Assembly: GCA_951812925.1 (NCBI GenBank) | Contig: OX638369.1 | Location: 1,178,001 to 1,242,000 of the forward strand | Origin: Calliopum simillimum | Taxonomy: Eukaryota; Arthropoda; Insecta; Diptera; Lauxaniidae | Direction: 5' to 3' | Length of the DNA stretch: 64,000 nt | Shown: positions 48,927-58,937 of the stretch, piece by piece | Layout of the letters: every line of letters begins with the position of its first letter | How positions within the stretch are numbered: position 1 is the first letter of the stretch | The notes under the pieces: generated by a model | The model's input: the letters and a program-made list of their open reading frames with translations, nothing else | The model's database searches: none | What the model was told of the DNA's origin: nothing | Program-made: the position numbers and the translations under genes

Positions 48927-49787
48927 ATGACTAATTGTGATAAATGCAAAAATGCAATTCGTGGTGAATCGGGCATTAGATGTGCGAGAGTGTGTGGAAA
49001 AATATACCACTACACTGCTAAATGTAGCGGCCTGGACACCTATACAAGTAACATATTTGCTTCGTGTGAGAGAGTGCGGTACATATGTGACGACTGTATG
49101 TTGTACATAAAAAATGTTGATGCTGTTGTGAGAGAAATGCATGAAACGGTGGAAAAAAATTGTAACTTTTTAAGTAAATGCAAAACAGATTTTGAGGAAA
49201 GTTTTAACAAAAAAGAAGCTGAAATAAAAAGTCTTTTGAAAGCTTCACTATCTTCAAGTGCACAAGCAATAAGCAAAATAAGTGAGTTTAATGAATCGTT
49301 TAAGAAGCAAAGTGATCAAATAAGTGATGGTGTCACCAAAATAACAACAGCTTCCGAATCTATAACAGAGATTAACGAAAAAATATTGAAACACAACGAA
49401 AACAAACCTGATGAACAATTAAAAGAAAGTGTCAAAAATATTTCAAAGTCAGTCAGTGCACTTACACATGAAATAAAAAAGAACAACAATGGCTTAGCAG
49501 ATCAAAACAAAAAAAGTGGTCTATATTCTGACATTTTAAAGAATAATGAGTCAGCTGTTCTTATTTACCCCAAGAACAAGCAAGAGTCAAATGAAACACG
49601 AAAACAAATCAAAGAGAAAATAGATCCTACTAACATAAACATAAACAATTTGGTGAACAAAACTGATGGTTGCGTAGCAATTAAATGTGGTGACAAAGCC
49701 ACGTCCGAAAAACTTAAAAATGAAATTATGTCAAAATTCAAAGATGAATATAAAGTAGTTGTGCCTGCCAAATATAAACCAAAAATT
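48927..49787 (+). pseudogene. LINE-A ORF1, N-terminal part with PHD-type zinc finger
   Basis: From ATG 48927: MTNCDKCKNAIRGESGIRC, HYTAKCSG, and CERVRYICDDC place Cys/His in the C-x2-C ... H-x4-C ... C-x2-C order of a PHD-like finger (residues about 4-57). A long predicted coiled coil rich in K/E/S follows, then VPAKYKPKI, where the frame is cut at about 49787 by another LINE. The matching C-terminal half resumes at 52897. PHD-bearing ORF1s occur in several LINE clades. LINE-A clade not assigned. Confidence 0.75.
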
Positions 49788-50799
49788 TAAAAGGTCAGGT
49801 TTGCCAGCTGACAGAGAAATCTTCAGTTTGCGTAGACGAGAGTTTGAATTCCTTTCAAATTTTTTGTACAAAAAATATATTTTTTCGATTGAAAATGATA
49901 TAAGGACTAACTCCAAATCTTTTTGGTTGTTTTTAAATAATAAAAGAAAATCTCTTGGTTTCCCTAAATCTATGGAATCTGATGGCGTTGTAGGCAATAG
50001 TACTGAGGAAATTGTTGAATTGTTTGCCGATTTCTTTGGGACGGTATTTAATTCTAGCAGTGCTCAAATTAATGCTAATAATTTTTCTGATTTGCCCCAA
50101 TATTTAAATATCGGGAATTTAAATATTCCAGATGATGTTGTTTTAGAAGCCTTGAACTCCCTTGATTGTAATAAAGGTGCTGGATTTGACTTGCTCCCTC
50201 CACAATTTTTTAAAAATTGTGCAAATTGTTTGTATGTTGCTCTCGGGTTGCTTTACAATAAATCCCTTTCCAGCGGTATTGTTTTAAATGAATGGAAAAC
50301 CGCTTGCATTTCGCCAATATTTAAATCTGGTCAAAAATATAAGATTGAAAATTACAGAGGTATTGTAAAATTTTCAATTATTCCTAAAATTCTAGATAAA
50401 ATTGTGAATAGGCTTTTATTCTCCGAGATAAAAAATTATATTGCAACTCAACAACATGGTTTCTTTAGTGGTAGATCCACTACAACTAATCTTGCGATTT
50501 TTTCAAATTATTGCTTAAATGTAATCGAAGGCGGTTCACAGGTAGATGTTCTGTACACCGATTTTAAAAAAGCGTTTGATAGTGTGGATCATCATATTTT
50601 ACTATTGAAGCTTGAAAAGATGGGTATACATTCACAGCTTTTGAAATGGATTGAATCTTATCTAACGGGTAGAACACTGATGGTTAAGATTGGTGAGCAT
50701 TATTCAAGATCTATAGTTGTTAATTCGGGTGTTCCTCAAGGTAGCCACTTAGGTCCTTTACTTTTCAATATCTTTATTAATGACATTCCTCTCATTTTT

Positions 50800-51275
50800 A
50801 TACCCTACACCCAGGGTATATTCACTTTGTCCTTCCGTTTGTAACGCAGAGAAGGAGGCGTGGCAGGTATAGAAAAGTATATATATTCTTGATCAGCGTC
50901 ACCTCCTGAGTCGATATAGCCATGTCCGTCTGTCTGGCTGGCTGGCTGGGTGGCTGGCTGGCTGGCTGGCTGTGTGTTGAAATACACTTTTTGGGAAAAC
51001 TGAGCAAGATAATTCAATGAAATTTGGTACACTGCCTCCGTCGTCAAAGTTAGCTCGGGGGATTGAAAATGAGCAAAATCGGTCAACGGACACGCCTACC
51101 GCCCATACAAAAATTATATTCAAAATGCAATTTTAGGAGTATTTTTCACGACAATGCAACCACAATACATATAAGTACTACGAATTGTAAGCGCAAGCTC
51201 TGATAAAAATTTGAGCGAATTCGGACAAGATGGCGTGGCACCTCCCATATAAGCAAAAGATTCAAAATGCTATAC
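50800..51275 (-). mobile_element. Repeat 'C', copy 1, in LINE-B RT
   Basis: Begins ATACCCTACACCCAGGG, with CCTTCCGTTTGTAACGCAGA, GAGGCGTGGCAGGTATAG, GATCAGCGTCACCTCCTGAG, CGATATAGCCATGTCCGTCT and a (GGCT)n microsatellite. Its end near 51275 reads TTCAAAATGCTATAC. Excising it rejoins INDIPLIF to NCLLYADD. No transposase. These words resemble a repeat common in fly genomes, but I cannot name it. Inverted relative to copy 2. Confidence 0.75.
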
Positions 51276-51477
51276 AACTGTCTCCTATATGCTGATGATT
51301 TAAAAATTTTCCTTGATGTTGAAAATTTTAATGATTGTATGAATCTTCAAGAGGATATTAATTCCCATATTCACTGGTGTAGAAAGAATCGACTCTTTTT
51401 AAATTTTGAGAAATGTAGAATTCTCACGCTGTCTAGGAAGACTGTTCCAATTTCCTATGATTACAAATACAACTAGT

Positions 51478-52150
51478 AAGGGTGTAAATTTTGGCCTGGC
51501 CAAAAAATAAATACCCTACACTGCAGTATTTTGAAAAGTTTGCTTATATGGGAGGTGCCACGCCCCCTTGTCTGATTTCACCCAATTTTTGCTGAGAGCT
51601 TTCATTCATAATTCTTAGTGTCTGAGTCAAATTTGGTTCGAATATCTCAAAAAACGCTTTCAGTATAGCGTTTTGAAGCTTTTGCTTATATGGGAGGTGC
51701 GACGCCCTCTTGTCCGAATTCGCTCAAATTTTTATCAGAGCTTGCGCTTACAATTCGTAGTACTTATATGTATTGTGGTTGCATTGTCGTGAAAAATACT
51801 CCTAAAATTGCATTTTGAATATAATTTTTGTATGGGCGGTAGGCGTGTCCGTTGACCGATTTTGCTCATTTTCAATCCCACGAGCTAACTTTGACGACGG
51901 AGGCAGTGTACCAAATTTCATTGAATTATCTTGCTCAGTTTTCCCAAAAAGTGTATTTCAACACACAGCCAGCCAGCCACCCAGCCAGCCAGCCAGCCAC
52001 CCAGCCAGCCAGCCAGACAGACGGACATGGCTATATCGACTCAGGAGGTGACGCTGATCAAGAATATATATACTTTTCTATACCTGCCATGCCTCCTTCT
52101 CTGCGTTACAAACGGAAGGACAAAGTGAATATACCCTGGGTGTAGGGTAT
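51478..52150 (+). mobile_element. Repeat 'C', copy 2, in LINE-B RT
   Basis: The strict palindromic ends are ATACCCTACAC (51511) and GTGTAGGGTAT (52140-52150); 51478-51510 is extra flanking sequence possibly belonging to it. From about 51660 to the right end it is the inverse of copy 1 at about 97-98% by eye, with a different (CAGC)n length. It has about 150 bp more on the left than copy 1, including a second TTGCTTATATGGGAGGTGC word. Excising it rejoins YDYKY to NDCDCFSRVIKFKDLG. Confidence 0.75.
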
Positions 52151-52896
52151 AATGATTGTGACTGCTTCTCAAGAGTAATTAAGTTTAAAGACCTTGGCGT
52201 ATTCGTTGATTCAAAGTTTTCATTTGATACGCATCTTGAATATCTTATTTCAAAAGCAAACTCACAATTTGGCTTTCTAAAGAGAAACTCAAGGGAATTT
52301 TTGGATCCTTTGACATCTACAATTATTTTTAATAGTATTGTTAGATCCCTATTAGAATATGCAAGCGTGATATGGGATCCCTATTACGACGTGTCAATTA
52401 ATCGTATTGAAAATATTCAGAAACACTTTTCCAGGTTTGCTTTAAGACGACTTTATTCATGGCAGGACATGCCCTCCTATTGGGTGAGGTGCCGTCTACT
52501 GAATCTTAGTAGCTTGGCTGACAGAAGAGTTTTTAACAACGTAATGTTCATTAAGGATATAATTGATAACCGGATAAATTCTCCTGACTTATTGGCACTA
52601 ATTCCATTTAATGTTCCAGTTCGAAATCTTAGAGAGTTAAATGTATTCTACGTCTTTCCATAGAACAAATTATGGCCTTAATGAGCCTATCTCTAGGTGC
52701 CTCTCTAGCTGTAATACGATTGCAAATCAATTAGATTTTAGTGTAAATAGAAATATTTTTAAGAAAGAGCTTGCTGATATAGTTAATTTTAAGATCTCAT
52801 GTACCATTAGTTCCTAAGTATTTGTATTCAAGATTTGTAATCTGTAAGGGTTTTGACCCGGTAGATGATATTAAATAAATAAATAAATCAATATGT

Positions 52897-53382
52897 ATTA
52901 TGAATCTGGAAGATGATGAAGTAAAGGACCAAATTGTAAATAAAATAAAAAAACAAAATTGTGAATTAACTGAGTGTGACATTACATTAACCCACATGTT
53001 TAAAAACAAAAACAGATGGAGGAACTTGAACGCTGTTATTGAAGTGGATAGTGTTAGTTTCAACAAAATAATGCAACTAGAATTTATAAAAGTAGGGTGG
53101 GTTAGATGCCCAGTTAGAGAATACTTCAACGTCTCACGATGCTTCAACTGTCAAGGATTTAATCACAAGTCAAGAACCTGTAAAAATAAAATTGCATGTA
53201 TGAAATGTGGTGGAGATCACTCCATTGAGGATTGTACAACTGATGAACTTAAGTGTATAAATTGCAAAGAATTGAACCAAGCTCTAAGTATGAATGTCAA
53301 ATGTGACCATTCAGCTAATGACAGAAACTGTCCAGTATTTCTTCGAAAAATGAAAGTGATGAAAGAAAGGACCCAATATTAG
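52897..53382 (+). pseudogene. LINE-A ORF1, C-terminal part with zinc knuckles
   Basis: NLEDDEVKDQIVNKIKKQNC, then RCPVREYFNVSRCF, CFNCQGFNHKSRTC, CMKCGGDHSIEDC and CINCKELN...CDHSANDRNC: three CCHC-type knuckles. It is the same protein as 48927-49787, parted by LINE-B. It ends at TAG 53380-53382, which is followed in frame by the LINE-A endonuclease. Confidence 0.8.
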
Positions 53383-53388
53383 CAACTA
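53380..53388 (+). promoter_or_regulatory. UAG with CARYYA readthrough context between LINE-A ORFs
   Basis: The sequence is TAG CAA CTA. ORF1 and the endonuclease are in the same frame on both sides of this stop and no ATG opens ORF2. UAG followed by CAR-YYA is the best-known strong leaky-stop context. The motif is seen directly; readthrough is inferred. Confidence 0.6.
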
Positions 53389-53625
53389 AACCAGTTGAAG
53401 TATTGGTATTCTAACGCTCAAGGTCTTATAAACAATTTAAATGAAATTGAATTTTTAGTGAATAATAACAATTTTGAAATTATTGCATTTTCTGAAACGC
53501 ACTTAACTAATGAAGTTGAAAATACCGAAATAAATCTTCCCAATTATACTCCGTTGCGCTGCGACAGCACAAGTAATCATACAGGTGGTGTGGTGCTCTA
53601 TGTCAACAATCTCGTTACTTAGTTA
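53383..53625 (+). pseudogene. LINE-A ORF2, start of the endonuclease
   Basis: Continues in frame after the UAG: LKYWYSNAQGLINNLNEIEF, FSETHLTNE (catalytic E), GGVVLYVNNLVT. Cut at about 53625 by the insertion of LINE-D. The protein resumes near 62020 with VIYRSPSSSE and FGDFNIN. Confidence 0.8.
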
Positions 53626-54232
53626 GTATCGGTTGCGTGTTTTTACGTTCGTACTAATTTTGTGTCTGTTTTTGATTTTATATATGTGAATAAACTGTGT
53701 CTTAAAGTTAGAACTTTTTATTTAATCCATTTTTAATAATTTTCATTTAATTGTGTTAGTTTAGTTAGTGAAATTCTTAATAAAAAGAAAAAAATTATAA
53801 GAAAGTAAAATACAAAGCATTAATACTTTCGCAAGTAATAGCGCGCGTTCTGTTTGTTTTTTTTTTGTATTCCTCTTTGTGCTTGTGCAAAGTTCATTTA
53901 CAGTGTTGTTGTTGTCGTTTGTGCTACAATTTACTCTTATGTTTTAATGCTTTGTATACATTTTTTTTTTTGTATTTACTAATTATTAATTTTTATTTGC
54001 CGGCAGCGAAAATAATTTTTTACTAATTTGAAGTTTAGTTTTAGTATTTTATACATACATACATACATATTTTTTGGTTTCTTTTTTTTTCTCTAATTTT
54101 GGCGACAGACATTGCAAGCAGCAGCTTGTTCTCTTTTTTTTTTCTTGTGCTTTTTTTAACCCCTTTTAGCACAGCAGTTCATAGTTTGCATTAAATCATC
54201 TAAAAAAGATTTTAATCAGATATTTTCGTGTA

Positions 54233-55231
54233 ATGGACTATTTTTCGTCTGACAATCTTTGTGAGTGTTCATTGGGTGTAAAATGTCAAAATCAAAATAT
54301 TTTACATGCAATGTTTCCCTGTTCGGGTCCCTGCGAACAGATGTTTCATGCATCTTGCGTGGGGTTTTCCAATTCTATTACTGGTATGATTAACTCTCCG
54401 CGTTCAGGGCTGCAGTGGTACTGTGCCTCTTGTCGAGCCTATTCTCCCTCGACTTTTTTCGAAAAGATAAGATTATTTGGGGAGAATTTAAACGATTTGA
54501 ATTCTAAATTCAAAGATATTATCTCAAACTATAATGACCTTACTCCTTCAATGGATATTACCATAAATGAAACTACAGTTATTAATGAAACTGTAGCTTT
54601 CAATATAGATATCGCTGAGGCTCCCGGGGTTTCATTGACCTCTTCCCCCAAATCGCCTACACAGCCAATTAATGAAACTGTAGCTTTCAATAATGATATC
54701 GTTGAGGCACCCGGGGTTTCATTAACTCCTTCCCCCAAATCGCCTGCACAACCAAAAATAAAAAAAAGGCGTACGAAGAAAAAAATTCAAAAAATTTCAA
54801 ACACTGAGAATGTTACCGCCAGTAATCAGGTAAAATTATCACCAATAGCTCAGCCCACTAACGATTGTCCATTACCCCCTCCAATGCAAGTCATGAATGC
54901 GGCTGTTGGCCCTGAGGCTCCTATTTTTTTGAGGTCTTTACCTAGAACAAGACCCATTTTCATTTCACGATTGCACCCCGACACAACTTGTGACAATGTG
55001 AAAGATTTTATAAGACAAAATAATATTATTCCTTCTGACGCCTTTTTGTCTTGTAAAAAAATTGGCAATAAACCAACTCATGCGTCATTCGTCATTACAA
55101 CGGCTTCGTCTAATTTCGATGCCATTATTAATTCAAGCCTGTGGGTTGATAATTTATATATTTCTGAGTTTAAGCCCAAATTCAATAATAAGATTTCCAA
55201 AAACGCTAAGGGCTCTATTCAAAAAAACTAG
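54233..55231 (+). CDS. LINE-D ORF1, PHD-like finger protein
   Basis: 332 aa. CECSLGVKC...FPCSGPCEQMFHASCVG...WYCASC (residues 10-67) is a PHD-like Cys/His finger. A 29-residue unit starting INETVAFN and ending in PKSP.QP is tandemly duplicated (residues 117-145 and 146-174). A basic patch KIKKRRTKKKIQK follows. The C-terminal ~90 residues (IFISRLHPDTTCDNVKDFIR ...) look like the small RRM-like fold of several LINE ORF1 proteins. It ends at TAG 55229-55231 right after a slippery heptamer. Expected role: nucleic-acid binding and chaperone in the RNP. Confidence 0.8.
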   Translation: MDYFSSDNLCECSLGVKCQNQNILHAMFPCSGPCEQMFHASCVGFSNSITGMINSPRSGLQWYCASCRAYSPSTFFEKIRLFGENLNDLNSKFKDIISNYNDLTPSMDITINETTVINETVAFNIDIAEAPGVSLTSSPKSPTQPINETVAFNNDIVEAPGVSLTPSPKSPAQPKIKKRRTKKKIQKISNTENVTASNQVKLSPIAQPTNDCPLPPPMQVMNAAVGPEAPIFLRSLPRTRPIFISRLHPDTTCDNVKDFIRQNNIIPSDAFLSCKKIGNKPTHASFVITTASSNFDAIINSSLWVDNLYISEFKPKFNNKISKNAKGSIQKN

Positions 55232-58095
55232 ATAGATTGTCCCTTTACTATCAAAATGTAAGGGGGCTACGTTCTAAGACGCACGAAGTTTTTTTAGAAA
55301 CTCAGAATTTCTCTGACGACATAATTATTTTTACTGAGACTTGGTTAAGCAGAAATATACTTAGTTCTGAACTGTTTGACCATAGTTTCAATGTTTTTAG
55401 AAGGGATAGATATGAAGATGATTTCTCCTCTGTTGGTGGAGGTGTTCTTATAGCTATCAAAAATTATTTGACTAGTTCATTGTTCGAAGTACCTTATGCG
55501 TCTGACTTGGAGATTATTTGCGTTAAAGTTTTACTTAGAAAATCCTGTTTATACATTTTAAACGCTTATATACCTCCTGGTAGTAGTACTGAAGTATATG
55601 ATAATCTGTCACAGGCCGTAGATGCTATCGTCAATGAACTTAATGATAACGACGAAATTTTATTGTTGGGTGATTTTAATTTGCCTGGCCTTAAATGGAG
55701 TTTTTCTGAGGATGACACATATTCGTATGCGTCTAATCCCACAACTCGACAACAACATATATTTGTTGATGAAATTTTAACCAATTTACAACAAGTTAGT
55801 TGTATAACAAACTGTCAAGGGCGACAACTTGACTTGGTGTTGGCTACTGATACTAACAATATTGTAGTTAACAATGCTCTCCATGCCCTATCTGTGGTGG
55901 ATGGCTATCATCCTCCTTTAAGTATTTTATTTCAAATTGACAACAATAACTTTCATGACTCTACTTCACCAATTAAAATTTATGAATATAATTTTAAAAA
56001 AGCTGACTTTGTGAAGTTAAACACTATTTTAGAAAACAAGCTCAGCAATATGCTGAATTTTTTTAATGACAATTCTCTAGATGCTTGTATAAATATTTTT
56101 TATAGTGAGCTAACTTCAGCAATATCACTGTCAGTACCACGTATTATAAAAAAACTTGATATTTCGTCATACCCATGGTACTCGAAAGAGTTGAAAAATT
56201 TACGTAATTGTCGTAATAGAGCATGGAAAAAATACGTCAGTAGTCAAAATCAAAATGACCTTGAAACATACGATCATTTGTTTCAGGAATTTAAATTTAA
56301 ATCAGCTTCAGCCTATTCTGATTACATGAATAAAGTGAAGTTGAATATATTACATGACCCCAAGAACTTTTGGGGTTTTATAAACTCCAAAAAAAAATCT
56401 GACGGGTTTCCGTCCGAATTCAAGGCATTGGAAGGGTATACAAATAACCCTAAAATTATTGCCGAGTTATTTGCCAACTTGTTTAAAAAATCATTTTCAA
56501 CAGATCTATTTTCTCCAGATGTAAATTATTTCGATTTCATGGATAATGATCCAACAGTTTCAATCAATGAGTTTTCAATTTCACCGGAAATTATATTGAA
56601 ATATATTGTATCTGTTGAAGATAGTTCTTGTCCAGGTCCTGATGGCATACCTGCTACAGTACTTGTTAATTGTAGCTCAATTCTGAGCCAGTTGCTTAGT
56701 TTCTTGTTTAATAAATCTTTAACTGATTGCTATTTTCCTAAACAATGGAAAGAGTCTTTTATAAGCCCTATATTTAAAAAAGGATGTAAAAATGATGTAT
56801 CTAATTACAGACCCATAGCTAAGTTATCAACAATTCCTAAACTATTTGAAAAGATTATTTATGATCAAGTAAAGGTCTATTGCAATGAAATAATTTCAAC
56901 ACGTCAGCATGGATTTGTCAATGGTAGATCTACAGTCTCAAACCTTCTTGATTTTTCTTCTTTTGCCTTGAGTTCACTTGACTCTGGCTGCCAAGTTGAC
57001 TGTATCTACACAGATTTCAGTAAAGCATTTGACAAGTTACCACATAGTTTAATTATTTTTAAACTAAAAAAGTTTGGATTTCCTTCCACCTTTATCGCTT
57101 GGATTGAATCTTATTTATCAGAACGTTCTTACCAAGTAAGATTTCGCAAAAACTTATCTTCTCCATTTACGGCGACTTCTGGTGTCCCGCAAGGTAGTCA
57201 CCTAGGACCTTTACTTTTTATCTTAGCTATAAATGATGTAACCCATATCATCAAAAATTCTAACCTTCTAGTTTATGCGGATGATATGAAAATTTTCAGA
57301 TCCATAAGGGAGAGTAACGAAACTCATCTGCTTCAGTCTGACTTGAAATCCTTTGAAATTTGGTGCTTTAAAAATAACTTGCATCTTAATCCCGATAAAT
57401 GCCAAACTATTACATTTTCTAGGAAGAAAAACAACATAAAATATGATTATGTATTAAAAGACAAAAACATTTGTCGTGTCGATTTTGTTAAAGATTTAGG
57501 TGTTCACTTTGATGATAAAATATCATTTAATGAACACATTAATCAAGTATGTAAGAAAGCGGCTTCTCTGCTCGGTTTTATTAAAAGATGGGCCAAAGAA
57601 TTTAATAATTCATTAATAACAGTAACTTTATATAATACGATCGTGCGTCCTCACTTGGAGTACGCTAGTCAAGTTTGGTCACCATTTTATAACGTTCATA
57701 TTGATAGAATCGAAAGAATCCAAAAGAATTTTATTCGATTTGCTCTGAATGGCCTAAATTGGGTTGATCCTTTGAACCTTCCTCCTTATGAGGATCGTTT
57801 GAAGTTACTTAAATTGCAGTCTCTAAGGGAACGCAGAGATAATGCAGATATTCTATATTTGCACCAACTTGTCACTGGGTCCCTTGCTGCTCCAGAGCTT
57901 TTAAACTATATTTTTTTCAATATAAATAGGAGAAGCGATCGTAATTCTCCACAATTATTTTACCAACCGGTTAGTAGAACTAATTATATGTTTTCTGCTC
58001 CTTTTAATCGCATGACAACCCTTATCAATAACTGTGAATTTTATAATGTTAACTTGTCAAAAGGTCAACTCAAACTTAGATTGAAAAATAACTAG
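55210..58095 (+). CDS. LINE-D ORF2, AP-endonuclease and reverse transcriptase
   Basis: The frame opens at 55210; the conserved protein starts LSLYYQNVRGLRSKTHEVFL at 55237 with TTG, not ATG. Endonuclease: FTETWLS (catalytic E), LGDFNLPGLKW (D, N), and a DGYHPPLSILF region in place of SDH. RT: CPGPDGIPATVLVNCSSIL, NYRPIAKLSTIPKLFEKII, YTDFSKAFDKLPHSLI, SGVPQGSHLGPLLFILAIND and YADDMKIF (YADD). C-terminal LEYASQVWSPFYNVHIDRIE and RTNYMFSAPFNRM. Over 950 aa with no lesions seen. Close to LINE-B by motif spacing; clade unassigned. Confidence 0.85.
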   Translation, partial: GLYSKKLDRLSLYYQNVRGLRSKTHEVFLETQNFSDDIIIFTETWLSRNILSSELFDHSFNVFRRDRYEDDFSSVGGGVLIAIKNYLTSSLFEVPYASDLEIICVKVLLRKSCLYILNAYIPPGSSTEVYDNLSQAVDAIVNELNDNDEILLLGDFNLPGLKWSFSEDDTYSYASNPTTRQQHIFVDEILTNLQQVSCITNCQGRQLDLVLATDTNNIVVNNALHALSVVDGYHPPLSILFQIDNNNFHDSTSPIKIYEYNFKKADFVKLNTILENKLSNMLNFFNDNSLDACINIFYSELTSAISLSVPRIIKKLDISSYPWYSKELKNLRNCRNRAWKKYVSSQNQNDLETYDHLFQEFKFKSASAYSDYMNKVKLNILHDPKNFWGFINSKKKSDGFPSEFKALEGYTNNPKIIAELFANLFKKSFSTDLFSPDVNYFDFMDNDPTVSINEFSISPEIILKYIVSVEDSSCPGPDGIPATVLVNCSSILSQLLSFLFNKSLTDCYFPKQWKESFISPIFKKGCKNDVSNYRPIAKLSTIPKLFEKIIYDQVKVYCNEIISTRQHGFVNGRSTVSNLLDFSSFALSSLDSGCQVDCIYTDFSKAFDKLPHSLIIFKLKKFGFPSTFIAWIESYLSERSYQVRFRKNLSSPFTATSGVPQGSHLGPLLFILAINDVTHIIKNSNLLVYADDMKIFRSIRESNETHLLQSDLKSFEIWCFKNNLHLNPDKCQTITFSRKKNNIKYDYVLKDKNICRVDFVKDLGVHFDDKISFNEHINQVCKKAASLLGFIKRWAKEFNNSLITVTLYNTIVRPHLEYASQVWSPFYNVHIDRIERIQKNFIRFALNGLNWVDPLNLPPYEDRLKLLKLQSLRERRDNADILYLHQLVTGSLAAPELLNYIFFNINRRSDRNSPQLFYQPVSRTNYMFSAPFNRMTTLINNCEFYNVNLSKGQLKLRLKNN
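55222..55267 (+). promoter_or_regulatory. Predicted -1 ribosomal frameshift site, ORF1 to ORF2
   Basis: The heptamer A AAA AAC (55222-55228) is in the correct phase directly before the ORF1 stop TAG. After a 10-base spacer a hairpin follows: 55239-55248 (GTCCCTTTAC) pairs with 55258-55267 (GTAAGGGGGC) over 10 bp with two G-U pairs and a 9-base loop. ORF2 is in the -1 frame, overlaps ORF1 by 22 bases and has no ATG near its start. Parts seen directly; frameshifting inferred. Confidence 0.65.
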
Positions 58096-58450
58096 TTAAC
58101 TGTATTTGTCATCACTTATTATGATTTTTTATTTTTTTTTTTGCGTAATGCATGTTTTTTGTTAGTGTTTTGTCCGAGCCAAACAGCATGCTGGGTTAAT
58201 TTTTTCAAACATCCCATCTTTGATTTGTATGAACATTTATATGCAGGTGTATGAAAATACTCTTACATGTTTATGTACATATAGGCTAAAAGGGTATGTT
58301 GTGAAAGTGTGATAAAGCTACGGGATATGAAACAAAATATAACTAATGTTAACTTGCATGGTTTTTTTATCCCTTATTTTCAAAAAATTTTTATAAAAGC
58401 TTTAAATTTGATTTATAGCCTTTTTTGCTAATTAGCTAAGAAGGCTATTA
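58096..58450. other. LINE-D 3' region before the gap
   Basis: Non-coding, T-rich (a run at 58131-58142). No poly(A) tail or target duplication is seen before the Ns. Confidence 0.4.
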
Positions 58451-58650
58451 NNNNNNNNNNNNNNNNNNNNNNNNNNNNNNNNNNNNNNNNNNNNNNNNNN
58501 NNNNNNNNNNNNNNNNNNNNNNNNNNNNNNNNNNNNNNNNNNNNNNNNNNNNNNNNNNNNNNNNNNNNNNNNNNNNNNNNNNNNNNNNNNNNNNNNNNNN
58601 NNNNNNNNNNNNNNNNNNNNNNNNNNNNNNNNNNNNNNNNNNNNNNNNNN
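58451..58650. other. Assembly gap, 200 Ns
   Basis: Exactly 200 N, probably a placeholder and not a measured length. It sits at the left edge of the 530-bp tandem array, so the true copy number is unknown. Confidence 1.
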
Positions 58651-58937
58651 TGTCATCATTCATGTTGTGTGGAATTTTCGATTCTTGCAAAACATTGACT
58701 AAAGTTCATAAAATTAGTATAATTTTCATATAGTCAACATAAACCATTTTAAGTAATAATGGAGAACACGCCAAATATGTGCAACTGGCAACACTTGTCA
58801 GTCATATAATATAACGGTATTGATTCTCAGCCAATGGCTGAGCCTTACAAAACAAACACAACATGAATGATGACAAAGGAGTATAGAGAATGAAACCACG
58901 CTACATGCATATAGGCACTTAAGCTACCAATTTTTCC

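Larger units (their letters stand above)
49788..52888 (+). pseudogene. LINE-B, 5'-truncated RT fragment inserted into LINE-A ORF1
   Basis: Starts in mid-protein (KRSGLPADREIFSLRRREFE) and shows FKSGQKYKIENYRGI, YTDFKKAFDSVDHHIL, SGVPQGSHLGPLLFNIFIND, then CLLYADDLKIF after an interruption, KDLGVFVDSKFSF after a second one, and a C-terminus LEYASVIWDPYY...INRIENIQKHFSRFALRR. A frameshift near 52660 separates the last ~50 residues (RTNYGLNEPISRC, stop near 52817). The tail is ATAAATAAATAAAT (52872-52886). Sequence order and spacing are close to LINE-D ORF2, so the two are related families. Interrupted twice by the 50800/51478 repeat. Confidence 0.8.
53626..58441 (+). mobile_element. LINE-D, long non-LTR retrotransposon with two open ORFs
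   Basis: About 600 bp of 5' sequence, ORF1 (54233-55231), ORF2 (55210-58095) and 3' sequence running into the assembly gap at 58451. It lies inside LINE-A ORF2. No internal stop or frameshift was seen in either ORF, so it is the least damaged LINE in the window. The 5' limit is set by the LINE-A frame ending; the 3' end and target duplication are lost in or beyond the gap. Confidence 0.75.

Noticed and set aside
50805..52145. Open frames with repeated Ser/Gln/Pro/Ala (ASQPASQP) on both strands
   Set aside because: They are translations of the (GGCT)n/(CAGC)n microsatellite inside repeat C, present in several frames at once.
58432..58690. Open frames across the run of N
   Set aside because: They consist of unknown bases and are artefacts of the gap.
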